Shown here piece after piece: positions 28,601 to 36,177 of a stretch of DNA of 64,000 nt. Made by a program: the position numbers and the translations under genes. The notes below the pieces were generated by a model. That model made no database searches. It was not told the origin of the DNA and worked only from the letters and a program-made list of their open reading frames with translations. Each line of letters opens with the position of its first letter. The first letter of the stretch is position 1. Origin of the DNA: an uncultured Bacteriovorax sp. (GTDB taxonomy: Bacteria; Bdellovibrionota; Bacteriovoracia; Bacteriovoracales; Bacteriovoracaceae); the NCBI GenBank assembly GCA_946480715.1, contig CAMLKK010000009.1, positions 27,263 to 91,262 of the forward strand, in the 5' to 3' direction.

Positions 28601-30284
28601 CATGAAAACTTGTCCAGCAGGATTTACTGAAAACGGTGCTACTGGCGTTGGTCCAGCAGCCGTTAATTGCGACGGTACTGCTTGTAAAATTTGCGAAAAT
28701 GGAGTGACGGCAACAACACTTCCAGCGAACACTATTGTGCTTATGGAAATGTGTCCAGTTGGCTGGACGAATTTAGGAATTGGTGGTGGTCCGGGAGCTG
28801 CAGGACGAGCGAACCTTGATTATCGTGCCTGTCAATCACCTGGCTCAGCTTCAACGATCCCACAAAGTGCACGTTTAATGGCAGCAACATGTCCGACAGA
28901 CTGGAAAGATTTAGGGCCAACAACAACTGGACCAAGTTCAGCTTCATGTGACGGTGTTGATTGTCGAATTTGTGAAACTCCAGGATCGCTAGCACACGCT
29001 TACATGTTAGGTTCACCAGCACCTACTACAGGAGCGGGTGGAAATGCCATCATCGCTGCCGGAGCGGGAGGGAGTACTTCTGGGGCCGGTGGTGCCGTTA
29101 ATATTTTAGCTGGTGTTGCTACTGACGGAAATGGTGGTGCTGTTTCGATTACGGCGGGTGCCGGAGGAACAAACGGCAATGGTGGAAACGTATCTATCTC
29201 TGCAGGATCGAAAGCTGGTTTTGGAGCTGATGGAAAAGTTCTTATCAATGGTGCAAACACTGGCTTCGTAGGAATTGGAACTACATCACCAACGCATCTT
29301 CTTGATGTACGTGGACCAGAAGGGCGCCTTCAAGTGCAATCAACGACAGTTGGTAATCAGGCAATTGTAAAATTAAACAACGGTATCAATACAACTATCA
29401 TCGGTTCAGAAAATTCTACTGCAGAAACAGTCTTTTATGGAACAACTTCCAATGCTTCAGTTTTCGGAACTAATACCGCACTCCCAATTCAATTTGCTAC
29501 AAATGCAAATGTGCGCATGACGATTTCTGGCGCAGGTAAAGTTGGTATTGGAAATGCGGCACCAGATAGTTTACTTGATCTCGGAACTGCCGGAACGACA
29601 TTAGGAACTTTACGTCTTCATGGAAACACTTCTGGTTATGTTGAAGTGAGACCAGCGGCCGCTGCAGGATCATGGACAATGACATTGCCCAATTCTGCTG
29701 GAACAAACGGACAAGCACTCATGACAGATGGGAGTGGAAATCTTTCATGGGCGACTTATGCAACAGCAACTGATCTCACAGGAAAATTAGATTCTTCATC
29801 ATTTGTTGATTGGACAGTCGCAGGAATGCAATCAATTGAACCAACACGTGTAAACGTAGGAAGTGCAAGCAGAGTTGTTGTCTCAAATGCTTCAGGACAA
29901 TTAACAGCGAGCTCAATTACAACAACGATCTTAGGTTATCTTTCAACTTTATCGAGCAATGTTCAAGATCAGATCAATGCTCTTGTTGCGAGTACTCCCA
30001 ATGCGTGGACAGAACAAACTTCAAATTTCACAGCAGTTAAAAATGGCAGATACATGGTCAACACATCAGGTGGTGCGGTGACGATGACATTGCCTGCAGC
30101 TGCAGCAATGGGTGATACGATTCAGGTTATCGATGCTTCAGGATCATTTGATACAAACAATTTAACTGTCGGAAGAAATGGTTTAAAAATTATGGGCCTT
30201 TCAGAAGACATGACTGTTGCTAACAAAAATATTTCATTCGAACTGGTTTACTACAATGCAACCTACGGATGGAGATTAAAATAA
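25656..30284 (+). CDS. Giant tail-fibre-like surface protein 2 (MAT-like), different tip
   Basis: An exported fibre of about 1542 residues. I place the start at CTG 25656: it lies 7 bases after AGGAG (25644-25648) and gives a 25-residue signal peptide with a basic start (KTGISKLFIYHF...), exactly the length in gene 1; the GTG at 25698 or ATG at 25701 would leave a signal of about 9 residues without a positive end. The head and first shaft part (600 residues) are paralogous to gene 1. Then come related shaft modules, three Cys-rich CPxGW-type repeats (28590-28986), a Gly-rich part, VGIGTTSPTHLLDVRGPEG fibre motifs, and a C-terminal domain (TMTLPAAAAMGDTIQVIDAS, NNLTVGRNGLKIMG) typical of phage tail-fibre tips. 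It lacks the S74 chaperone of gene 1. Its stop overlaps the next start by one base (TAATG). Confidence 0.9.
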   Translation: MKTGISKLFIYHFLVMLIITRFSFAADSLSYSGRLVQANGAPVAGPVTIRAQLAYTNALSTILCTKDIPNVVLTKGVFHLKLEFDCSSSGLTLNQVLAQAPAGESIAIRIIDVTNSKTYSFQAVHSLPYAQVASQLSQMGATNNQVLKWNSTSGKWEPGSIAGAGTVTSVSASLPLSVTNGSTTPAITIAQANGTTSGYLSSADWTTFNSKSSLPAGGTTAHYFRGDGSWQTLNTAAVPENVANLYFTNARALGVPLAGLVLTNSAIANGDTFIEAFGKAQGQINALGTAQSNYLLKGAADTLSGNVSLTSVITASVTGDIIVNSTPLTMTSAVNKAYVDTQRDTRLAKSGGTLTGDLTLDEDLLIKGSGNTNYVTVKAHATTANYNFVLPQTAGTAGYVLRTDGSGNLSWVDPNTAVGSATITDGSIVDDDINASANIAQSKISGLTTALAGKVSTTLASGNILVGSAGGAATAVTVSGDATLSNTGALALATTGVTGGTYTSVTVDTKGRVTGGSNPATVKSLVATLPLDLSGTADDPVITLPPATTSDDGYLKATDWAIFNAKQAALSSTTDLLGDQVRLYNGANYVEIKSPTLAGNVVLTLPTTDGNVNQVLQTDGNGVLSWVNLPAGAEDWSTTGIPTIEPTRLNLGTSNRAIVTNGSGTPVVSTVTATELSYVSGVTSSIQTQLNAKLSATLPTCGTGEVLKSDGTSFSCVTDNAGAGAFSGTAERVVVTNASGDLAVSAVTNTELSYVGGVTSGIQTQINAKQATLAATTDLLGDQIRIYNGANYVELKSPALAGNVSLTFPTTDGSSNQVLQTDGDGILSWVNLPTTSGTSFADGDIPQAKVNGLVTALAGKEPAITATTSADYYRGDKTFATLNTDAVAEGTKLYFTDARAKAASVIDAIVDGVLDIAPSQNAVYDALALKVGTTGGSLTVGTINGIPTPVNGDDVTNKSYVDTRISYSAGIGNLIPGGAKLLMKTCPAGFTENGATGVGPAAVNCDGTACKICENGVTATTLPANTIVLMEMCPVGWTNLGIGGGPGAAGRANLDYRACQSPGSASTIPQSARLMAATCPTDWKDLGPTTTGPSSASCDGVDCRICETPGSLAHAYMLGSPAPTTGAGGNAIIAAGAGGSTSGAGGAVNILAGVATDGNGGAVSITAGAGGTNGNGGNVSISAGSKAGFGADGKVLINGANTGFVGIGTTSPTHLLDVRGPEGRLQVQSTTVGNQAIVKLNNGINTTIIGSENSTAETVFYGTTSNASVFGTNTALPIQFATNANVRMTISGAGKVGIGNAAPDSLLDLGTAGTTLGTLRLHGNTSGYVEVRPAAAAGSWTMTLPNSAGTNGQALMTDGSGNLSWATYATATDLTGKLDSSSFVDWTVAGMQSIEPTRVNVGSASRVVVSNASGQLTASSITTTILGYLSTLSSNVQDQINALVASTPNAWTEQTSNFTAVKNGRYMVNTSGGAVTMTLPAAAAMGDTIQVIDASGSFDTNNLTVGRNGLKIMGLSEDMTVANKNISFELVYYNATYGWRLK
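25731..27537 (+). repeat. Paralogous head/shaft segment, copy 2
   Basis: Counterpart of 20570-22376, at a constant 5161-base offset with no insertion or deletion over about 1.8 kb. Similarity stops near the codons for GNGVLSWVNLP. Confidence 0.92.
28590..28986 (+). repeat. Three Cys-rich repeats in fibre 2
   Basis: Three consecutive units begin KTCPAGFTENG, EMCPVGWTNLG and ATCPTDWKDLG, at about 28605, 28750 and 28885. Units 1 and 3 also share CDGTACKICE / CDGVDCRICE. Nine to eleven Cys in this part suggest disulfide-locked domains within the extracellular fibre. Confidence 0.85.
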
Positions 30285-31195
30285 TGAAGGCTTTTTTGTT
30301 GATTGCTCTTTATTCAATTTCTTCCGTTGAAGCTTCAAACTTCTCACAATTTTTTTCATCAAGTAGCCCATCATTAGGTGGAAGTGTAACTTTTCTACGA
30401 GATGACACTTGGGTTGTACCTACTGGTGTAACGAAAATTACAGTTCAAGTGACTGGTGCGGGTGGTGGTGGAACTAGTACTACATATAATTTCGCTGGTG
30501 GTGGTGGCGGTGGAAGCTGTTTAAAAAATGGAACCACAGTTCTTGCTGAAGCCGATGGAGGGCGCGGAGCCAATTATAATGAAATTTCTGGGAAGCCAGG
30601 AAATGTTACAACGACAGTTGTTTCCGTTACTCCAGGTAACACTCTAACAGTTCTCATTGGTGGCGGAGGCGGTGGCGGCGGCTACAGTGCTACGGCCAAT
30701 AATGGAGGTGGTGGAGGTGGTTATGGTCCTTGTGGTGTTGGAGGAGCAGGAGGAAGTTCTTCTTCTGCGGCCGGTGGAACCGGTGGGCAAGATTATGGAG
30801 GTGGCGGTGGAGCATCTGGCACGGTCGCTGGTGGAAATGCATCTTCGTCAACTGGTGGAACCGGAGCAAATGGTGGTGTGGGTGGGACAGCGACGGCCGG
30901 CGGGGCCGCAGGTACAAATGCAGGAGGTGGCGGTGGCGCTTCTGGAGGAATAGGCGGTTTCGGTGGAGGTGGGGCAACAGGTGCCAGTCAATGGACGAAA
31001 ACGGCAGGTTTTTATGGAACAAACTCCATGGCCTATTCGGGATATTTTCAAGACGGTTCTGGAACCTATTACTTCAATTGTTCCGGAACAATTAAATTAG
31101 ATCCTGGTGCCCCGGGAGTAACAGGACCTTCTTGCGGAACTAATAAATTTAACGGAACAGGTGGAGCTGGCGGAAAGGTCGTCATCAGCTGGTAA
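30284..31195 (+). CDS. Glycine-rich exported protein, fibre-tip-like
   Basis: A 303-residue protein with signal peptide MKAFLLIALYSISSVEA. The segment WVVPTGVTKITVQVTGAGGG is the beta-strand lead-in found in glycine-rich phage tail fibre and adhesin domains. The next 200 residues are mostly Gly with Ala, Ser and Thr and have runs such as GGGGGGGGY. Aromatic residues and four Cys gather near the end (YYFNCSGT, GPSCGTN). The ATG overlaps the stop of fibre 2 (TAATG), so translation is coupled. By analogy with Gly-rich phage receptor-binding adhesins (for example Gp38 types) it may cap or decorate the fibre; that is inference. Confidence 0.85.
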   Translation: MKAFLLIALYSISSVEASNFSQFFSSSSPSLGGSVTFLRDDTWVVPTGVTKITVQVTGAGGGGTSTTYNFAGGGGGGSCLKNGTTVLAEADGGRGANYNEISGKPGNVTTTVVSVTPGNTLTVLIGGGGGGGGYSATANNGGGGGGYGPCGVGGAGGSSSSAAGGTGGQDYGGGGGASGTVAGGNASSSTGGTGANGGVGGTATAGGAAGTNAGGGGGASGGIGGFGGGGATGASQWTKTAGFYGTNSMAYSGYFQDGSGTYYFNCSGTIKLDPGAPGVTGPSCGTNKFNGTGGAGGKVVISW

Positions 31196-31199
31196 TCTT

Positions 31200-32417
31200 T
31201 TATTCGACGATTTTTACTCGCGCAGATAAATACACAAACACCAATGTCATAAACATCGAAATGTATCCAACAACATTAAAGCGTTCAATTTGTCCTGCGG
31301 AATTGTATTGAATAATGAAACCTGCGAGCACGCTCGCGAGTCCCATCGACATTTGTTGCAAACTCGAATTGATTCCCATGAAAGCACCACGATTTGCTTT
31401 TGAAACACTCGAAGTGATGATGGCCATAACAGGAACAAATCGACCTGAAATCAAAATGAAAAAAGTTGTGTTGATAAAAAGAACTGCGGCCAGTGGAATT
31501 TCCGGCATATTCGTTAGCAGGAAAATCGGAATAAGGGATAGTGGACCTAGGATGTTAACCATCTTATGTTTTCCGTAGCGATCAGCGAGCGCTCCAATCC
31601 AACGTGAAGTGAATAGTGTGAAGAGACCGCCGGAGAAATAAATGAGCGAGAGATTTTCTTCAGCGAGTTTAACGTTTTTCACCAAGTATTGGCTGATGAA
31701 TGGGATAACAAGAAATCCTGAAATGATGTATGCACATGAAAGGTAAAATGCGCTTCTGCAGTTTTTTTCTTTAAATAGGTTGAGAATTTTTTGCAGCTCT
31801 TCGCTCTTCTTGAATCGTTGTAATTTAATGTGGCCAGTGATCGCCGGCATTTTAATGGCAGTCACGATGATGACGAGAAAACTTAAAACAGAAATAAGCC
31901 AGAATGGAGAGTGCCAGTCAAAGTGATCAGCAAGATACAACCCGAGTGGAATTCCAACAACAGAAGCTGTTCCAAATGCGGACATAACAATACCAGTGGC
32001 CCTACCACGACGGATTTCAGGAACAACATCACCAATAATTGAAAAAGTTAAACCTGCTAAAACGCCGCCAAATCCTCCCGCTAAAATGCGCGAGAAGATA
32101 AGCATGAAATAATTAATTGAGAGCGCACAGAAAACATTCGCCAGTAAAAAACCAGCATAAAAACCAATCAACACTTTTTTACGATCGTAATTATCAACGA
32201 AAAAAGATGAGACTACTCCCATTATTGCAGCAGCAAATGCGTAAGATGAAATGACATATGAAAATTGATTCGGTGTCAGTGCAAAAGCGCGAACTAGTTT
32301 CGGCCCCAGCGGCATCATGACTACGAAGTCTACCATGTGAGTGAATTGAACAAAGAAAAGAACAGTGATGATGAGCTTTTCGTTAAGAGCAAGAGGTTCT
32401 AATTGATCATTTTTCAT
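31200..32417 (-). CDS. Major facilitator superfamily transporter
   Basis: An inner-membrane transporter of 405 residues with 12 predicted helices. The motif-A region is SSFFVDNYDRKKVLIG after TM2, and RILAGGFGGVLAGL lies in TM4. A second motif-A-like loop is SRWIGALADRYGKHKMVN in the C-half. Similar to drug/sugar efflux MFS (AraJ-like); the substrate is not predictable. Convergent with the Gly-rich gene, 4 bases apart. Confidence 0.92.
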   Translation of the reverse strand: MKNDQLEPLALNEKLIITVLFFVQFTHMVDFVVMMPLGPKLVRAFALTPNQFSYVISSYAFAAAIMGVVSSFFVDNYDRKKVLIGFYAGFLLANVFCALSINYFMLIFSRILAGGFGGVLAGLTFSIIGDVVPEIRRGRATGIVMSAFGTASVVGIPLGLYLADHFDWHSPFWLISVLSFLVIIVTAIKMPAITGHIKLQRFKKSEELQKILNLFKEKNCRSAFYLSCAYIISGFLVIPFISQYLVKNVKLAEENLSLIYFSGGLFTLFTSRWIGALADRYGKHKMVNILGPLSLIPIFLLTNMPEIPLAAVLFINTTFFILISGRFVPVMAIITSSVSKANRGAFMGINSSLQQMSMGLASVLAGFIIQYNSAGQIERFNVVGYISMFMTLVFVYLSARVKIVE

Positions 32418-32463
32418 TCGGCTACCTTACCATTTGAAGCAGGTTGACGCCAACGAAGAATTT

Positions 32464-32492
32464 GGAAAAAAAATGGGTAACCGTAGTTACCC
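32464..32492 (-). terminator. Rho-independent terminator of the DoxX gene
   Basis: On the minus strand GGGTAAC-TACG-GTTACCC (32475-32492) is followed by ATTTTTTTT (32474-32466). A perfect 7-bp stem and a tetraloop, 9 bases after the DoxX stop. Confidence 0.85.
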
Positions 32493-32500
32493 AAAAGTAA

Positions 32501-32893
32501 TTAACGTTTCAGAAGTTGTTTGAAATCACTCCAGCGAGAAGCAAGAACAACGAGATAAAGCACAAGAACTACGATCGCCATTGGCAATCCCGTTGGCTCT
32601 ACTGCTAAGTGAATGCCCACGATGTTAACTATAACTGGACCAAGAAAAACTAATCCGGCATTAACAAAAAATCCGCTCAATAAAGTTACTCCACCAAGGA
32701 ACTGACAGATGAAAACAAGAGGCATGAAATATTTGGCCGCCATGAAACCGGTCATGATCGTCACCATGACTTCCGGTGGTTGAGGATTGGGAATAAAACC
32801 ATTTCCCGTAAACACCATCATCAGACCATTCAAACCAAAAATCGTAAACATGAGTCCCAATAATATTCTGGCTGCTAAAAATACTTTCTGCAT
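32501..32893 (-). CDS. DoxX-family membrane protein
   Basis: A 130-residue inner-membrane protein with four helices, beginning VFLAARILLGLMFTIFGLNG, the DoxX/DoxD-like signature, and ending in a short basic tail. DoxX-like proteins are often tied to thiol or quinone redox homeostasis; no specific role can be read here. An AGGAGAGA ribosome site precedes the ATG. Single gene with its own terminator, divergent from the TMEM175-like gene. Confidence 0.88.
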   Translation of the reverse strand: MQKVFLAARILLGLMFTIFGLNGLMMVFTGNGFIPNPQPPEVMVTIMTGFMAAKYFMPLVFICQFLGGVTLLSGFFVNAGLVFLGPVIVNIVGIHLAVEPTGLPMAIVVLVLYLVVLASRWSDFKQLLKR

Positions 32894-32933
32894 GTCTCTC
32901 TCCTTAATTTTAATTCACTCCTTTTAGACTAAA

Positions 32934-33491
32934 GTGCATTTAAATTTTAGTAAAGAAGATGCTAGACTTAATGATCACCTTATTAAGGAAAAAAATCATG
33001 GAGAATCGCTTAACGATTTACTCTCACTTCTTCCAGTCTTCATTGGTTATATTTTAAGTTTCATCTATGTTGGAATTTACTGGAATAATCACCATCACAT
33101 GTTTCAGGCCGTACAAAAAGTAAATGGTAAAGTTCTCTGGGCTAATACCCACTTACTGTTTTGGCTTTCACTTGTCCCTTTTTCGACGGGATGGATGGGA
33201 GAACATAATATGGCAAGTGGCCCCGTTCTTCTTTATGGAATTAATCTGCTCATGTGTGCTTTGGCCTACACTGTTCTCACTAAAACTCTAATCGCTCATC
33301 ACGGTCCGAAATCAACGCTGGCCAATGCTATTGGATCTGATAAAAAAGGCATTCTCTCAATGGGCCTTTATATCGCCGCAGTCGCCATTGCTTTTTGGTT
33401 GCCGCTTGTGTCCTATATTCTTTATGCAACTGTAGCTTTTATCTGGCTTATTCCCGATACACGCATCGAACATAAATTGGAGACAGTATGA
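32934..33491 (+). CDS. TMEM175-family (DUF1211) protein lacking the first helix, possibly a pseudogene
   Basis: 185 residues match the family from after TM1: LPVFIGYILSFIYVGIYWNNHHHMF is distinctive for bacterial TMEM175 K+ channels. The expected first helix with its FSDG signature is missing; instead there is a hydrophilic stretch (FSKEDARLNDHLIKEK) that includes an A7 run (32989-32995). The only start is a GTG at 32934 without a ribosome site, and a stop lies just upstream. So the gene is probably 5'-degraded or frameshifted. The helix-1 motif forms part of the pore, so a channel is unlikely to be functional. The stop overlaps the following ATG (ATGA). Confidence 0.6.
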   Translation: MHLNFSKEDARLNDHLIKEKNHGESLNDLLSLLPVFIGYILSFIYVGIYWNNHHHMFQAVQKVNGKVLWANTHLLFWLSLVPFSTGWMGEHNMASGPVLLYGINLLMCALAYTVLTKTLIAHHGPKSTLANAIGSDKKGILSMGLYIAAVAIAFWLPLVSYILYATVAFIWLIPDTRIEHKLETV

Positions 33492-33946
33492 AAAAAATTT
33501 TATTCGTTCTATTGTTAGTTTTAGCAGGTCAATCTTTTGGTAGTGAAATCATTGCGAAGACAATTCTTAAGGAGTGGAATACATTTCGCTCTCAAGTGGA
33601 TGTGCTTGAACCGCACGGAGACATTGGCGGTTATATGCTTTATCGCAATTATCCAGATATGACACTGTTGTGGTTAACTTCACCTGATTCTAACGATAAT
33701 GAAGTTGTTCGTTTTTTTATGGAAAGAAGTAATGGCGATATTTTCGCTGTCACTTATCACCGATCGCACATCATCGTTCCGGGAAAAGTTGTACTTCGTC
33801 GTTTTGTTGGAAAAGAACCTACTGGCTGGATTAATCATACGATTGATATGAGCACAGGCGAATATCTGGGATCTCAAGGACAAAAACCAGAATTGACAGC
33901 AGCAGAAAAGAAAATGATGAGAGAATGGGGCATTCGAAATTTTTAA
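33488..33946 (+). CDS. Small exported protein
   Basis: 152 residues with signal peptide MKKILFVLLLVLAGQSFG. The mature part has no Cys and is mixed alpha/beta in appearance (MLYRNYPDMTLLWL, GDIFAVTYHRSH). It overlaps the TMEM175-like stop by 4 bases and so depends on its translation or on reinitiation. Not recognised. Confidence 0.75.
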   Translation: MKKILFVLLLVLAGQSFGSEIIAKTILKEWNTFRSQVDVLEPHGDIGGYMLYRNYPDMTLLWLTSPDSNDNEVVRFFMERSNGDIFAVTYHRSHIIVPGKVVLRRFVGKEPTGWINHTIDMSTGEYLGSQGQKPELTAAEKKMMREWGIRNF

Positions 33947-33950
33947 TAGA

Positions 33951-33979
33951 TTGACGTCTTTCAGGATAGGCCTCAAACT
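33951..33979 (+). promoter_or_regulatory. Promoter-like sequence just before the PAS kinase
   Basis: TTGACG (33951-33956), a 17-base spacer and CAAACT (33974-33979). If used, transcription would begin at or next to the ATG (33983/33986), giving a leaderless mRNA, in agreement with the absence of a ribosome site. Confidence 0.35.
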
Positions 33980-33982
33980 CTA

Positions 33983-35557
33983 ATGATGATTGATCAATCG
34001 AAATTATCCTTCCTCTCTGGTGGCGGAGAGGCAGGATCACTAATCCGTTCAATTGATTGGTCAAAGACAGCTGTCGGATCAATTGAATCGTGGCCGAGTA
34101 GTTTACGAACAGCGCTTCGTCTTATGCTCGACTGCAAACTTCCAATGTACATTGCCTGGGGACCAGAATACACTCAGTTTTATAACGATGCTTATCGTCC
34201 TATATTGGGAGACAAACATCCCAAAGCGATGGGGTCGACAGCTCCACAGACGTGGGATGAAATTTGGTCCACGATTGGCCCGATGTGGGCCCAGGTTTGG
34301 AAAGGCGAGGCCATTGGTTTCGATGGATTTAAACTTACGATTGAGCGCTACGGTTATCCGGAAGATGTATATTTTAATTTTTCCTATAGCCCTGTGCCCG
34401 ACAACGACGGAAATCCTGCAGGTATCTTAGTTACCTTTGCCGAGACAACCAACACAGTCTTACACCAGCAGAAACTTGAAGAAGCTTATGCTGCAGCAGA
34501 AACACATCGAAAAATTCTGCATGAATTTTACATGCAGTCACCACTTCCCATGGTTATTCTCGAAGGACCGGATCACGTTTTCACTATGGTCAATCCACCA
34601 TACGCCAAACTTTTTAAAGGCGTCGCTGTGGGAAAAAAAGTTATCGATTCGTTTTCGCATGAAAAAGTTTATCCCTTTGTGGAAATTCTTAATGATGTTT
34701 ATCAAAAAGGCGTTCCTTATATTGGAAAAGAAGTTTTCTTTCAGGATTTATGGCTTGATTTTGGTTACTACCCATTCAGAGACAATGAAGGAAAAATCAT
34801 CGGTATATTTGCCATCGTTCATGACGTAACTCCTAAAACACAGACAAGAATTCAAATCGAAAACGCCATTAATGAAATGGAATTGGAAAAAGAACTTAGA
34901 GAAAGTTTTGTTAATACATTAACACACGATTTACGTATTCCTCTCACTGCCGCAAAAACAAGTGCTCAAATGATTGGTCGCTTTAATATCAGTCCCGAGA
35001 AACAAACTGTATTAGCGGGAAGAATTGTCGATAGTTTAAATCGTGCTAATCAGATGATCGAAAATCTTCTCGATGCCAATAGAATAAAGGCGGGAGTAGA
35101 TCTTGAACTTGATAAGAGTGAAGTTGGATTGAATTCACTAATCCAAGAAACATTAGTTGATCTTGAAACAGTCTATGGCAACAGATTCAATTTCATCACC
35201 AACGAACATGTCATTAATGGCATCTGGCATGCTGAGTCTCTTAAAAGAATTATTGAAAATCTTTGTACCAATGCCATTAAGTACGGTGATGTGAGAACAC
35301 CAGTGACCATCACACTACATAAAGAAAATAAAATTGTTTCTGTGAGTGTTCATAACGAAGGAAATCCCATTTCCCCCGAAGATCAATCAAAACTTTTTGA
35401 GCCATTCAGACGTATTCAAAGCACTCAAGCAACGGCCCGTGGATGGGGGTTAGGTTTAACTTTAGTAAAAGGTTTGACTGAAGCCAACGGTGGTAAAGTC
35501 AGTGTAAAGAGTTGTCCGAAAGAGGGCACTGTTTTCACAGTGCACCTCCAAAATTAA
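33983..35557 (+). CDS. PAS-PAS sensor histidine kinase, soluble
   Basis: A cytosolic kinase of 524 residues. The first PAS is of the type common in bacterial kinases with WPSSLRTALRLML and YIAWGPEYTQFYNDAYRPIL (about 25-150). A coiled helix is followed by a second PAS (about 175-285, PLPMVILEGPDHVFTMVN). HisKA has His315 in LTHDLRIPLTAAK; HATPase_c has ENLCTNAIKYGD, and GWGLGLTLVKGL as G2. The transmitter is nearly that of the 11334 and 54775 kinases. It has no membrane segment and no regulator beside it. It ends 4 bases into the convergent lipocalin. Confidence 0.93.
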   Translation: MMIDQSKLSFLSGGGEAGSLIRSIDWSKTAVGSIESWPSSLRTALRLMLDCKLPMYIAWGPEYTQFYNDAYRPILGDKHPKAMGSTAPQTWDEIWSTIGPMWAQVWKGEAIGFDGFKLTIERYGYPEDVYFNFSYSPVPDNDGNPAGILVTFAETTNTVLHQQKLEEAYAAAETHRKILHEFYMQSPLPMVILEGPDHVFTMVNPPYAKLFKGVAVGKKVIDSFSHEKVYPFVEILNDVYQKGVPYIGKEVFFQDLWLDFGYYPFRDNEGKIIGIFAIVHDVTPKTQTRIQIENAINEMELEKELRESFVNTLTHDLRIPLTAAKTSAQMIGRFNISPEKQTVLAGRIVDSLNRANQMIENLLDANRIKAGVDLELDKSEVGLNSLIQETLVDLETVYGNRFNFITNEHVINGIWHAESLKRIIENLCTNAIKYGDVRTPVTITLHKENKIVSVSVHNEGNPISPEDQSKLFEPFRRIQSTQATARGWGLGLTLVKGLTEANGGKVSVKSCPKEGTVFTVHLQN

Positions 35558-36078
35558 AACTGCGACGTCACTAACTTCGAAACATCAAAATTCAATTTTT
35601 TTGCATAAGCTTTATATTCTTTCAAAACATTTTCTTCAATTGATGGATGGCGTGACATGATCCAAAGAGATTTTCTGTCACTTGAACCAACCATGACTGT
35701 ATCGTAGTCGTCACTCAATTTAATAATGACGTATTCACCTTTCACGCGGAAAAGTCTTGTCCAGAATGAATTGAATGTAACTTCTAAACGAGCATTGGTT
35801 TGAGAATCTTTTACAACCGCTTTACCTTCAATGTCCGTTGTATCCCCATCTTTTTTAATACATGTATTAAGAACACTGATTGATTGAGCGCTAAGGATTC
35901 CGTACTCCGCCGTTTGAGCGACACACTTGCGGGTAAAAAATTGCGGCAACGATTCAACCGCATACCACTTACCAACGTAGCGAGCGATGTCGACGTTAGA
36001 AGCAGTTGGTAATGGCGTGTTAGCAAAGGCCGGTTGGACGAGAAGTAGAGTCAATAGACTTAAAATTAGTTTTTTCAT
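35554..36078 (-). CDS. Bacterial lipocalin (Blc-like)
   Basis: A 174-residue exported lipocalin with signal peptide MKKLILSLLTLLLVQPAFA. The first conserved region is DIARYVGKWYAVESLP (GxW motif), the second YDTVMVGSSDRKSLWIMSR, as in E. coli Blc. The signal lacks a lipobox Cys (cleavage gives NTPLP), so it should be soluble in the periplasm rather than a lipoprotein. Cys residues in KCVAQ and NTCIKK could pair. Likely role: binding lipids or fatty acids during envelope stress. Confidence 0.93.
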   Translation of the reverse strand: MKKLILSLLTLLLVQPAFANTPLPTASNVDIARYVGKWYAVESLPQFFTRKCVAQTAEYGILSAQSISVLNTCIKKDGDTTDIEGKAVVKDSQTNARLEVTFNSFWTRLFRVKGEYVIIKLSDDYDTVMVGSSDRKSLWIMSRHPSIEENVLKEYKAYAKKLNFDVSKLVTSQF

Positions 36079-36177
36079 GATACCTCCTTTGGCTTCAACT
36101 TACGTCTGCGCACTGGGAGTTGCAATTAGACAACGCTTGAACTTAGACTTATTACAAATGTTGCAAAGGAAAAAACT

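Noticed and set aside
28990..29270. Long antisense open frame within fibre 2, Pro/Ala-rich
   Set aside because: Simple antisense image of Gly/Ala-rich codons; no ribosome site or homology.
20495..31195. Prophage interpretation of the fibre genes
   Set aside because: No capsid, terminase, portal, baseplate or lysis genes occur nearby, and both proteins have Sec signal peptides, which phage fibres lack.
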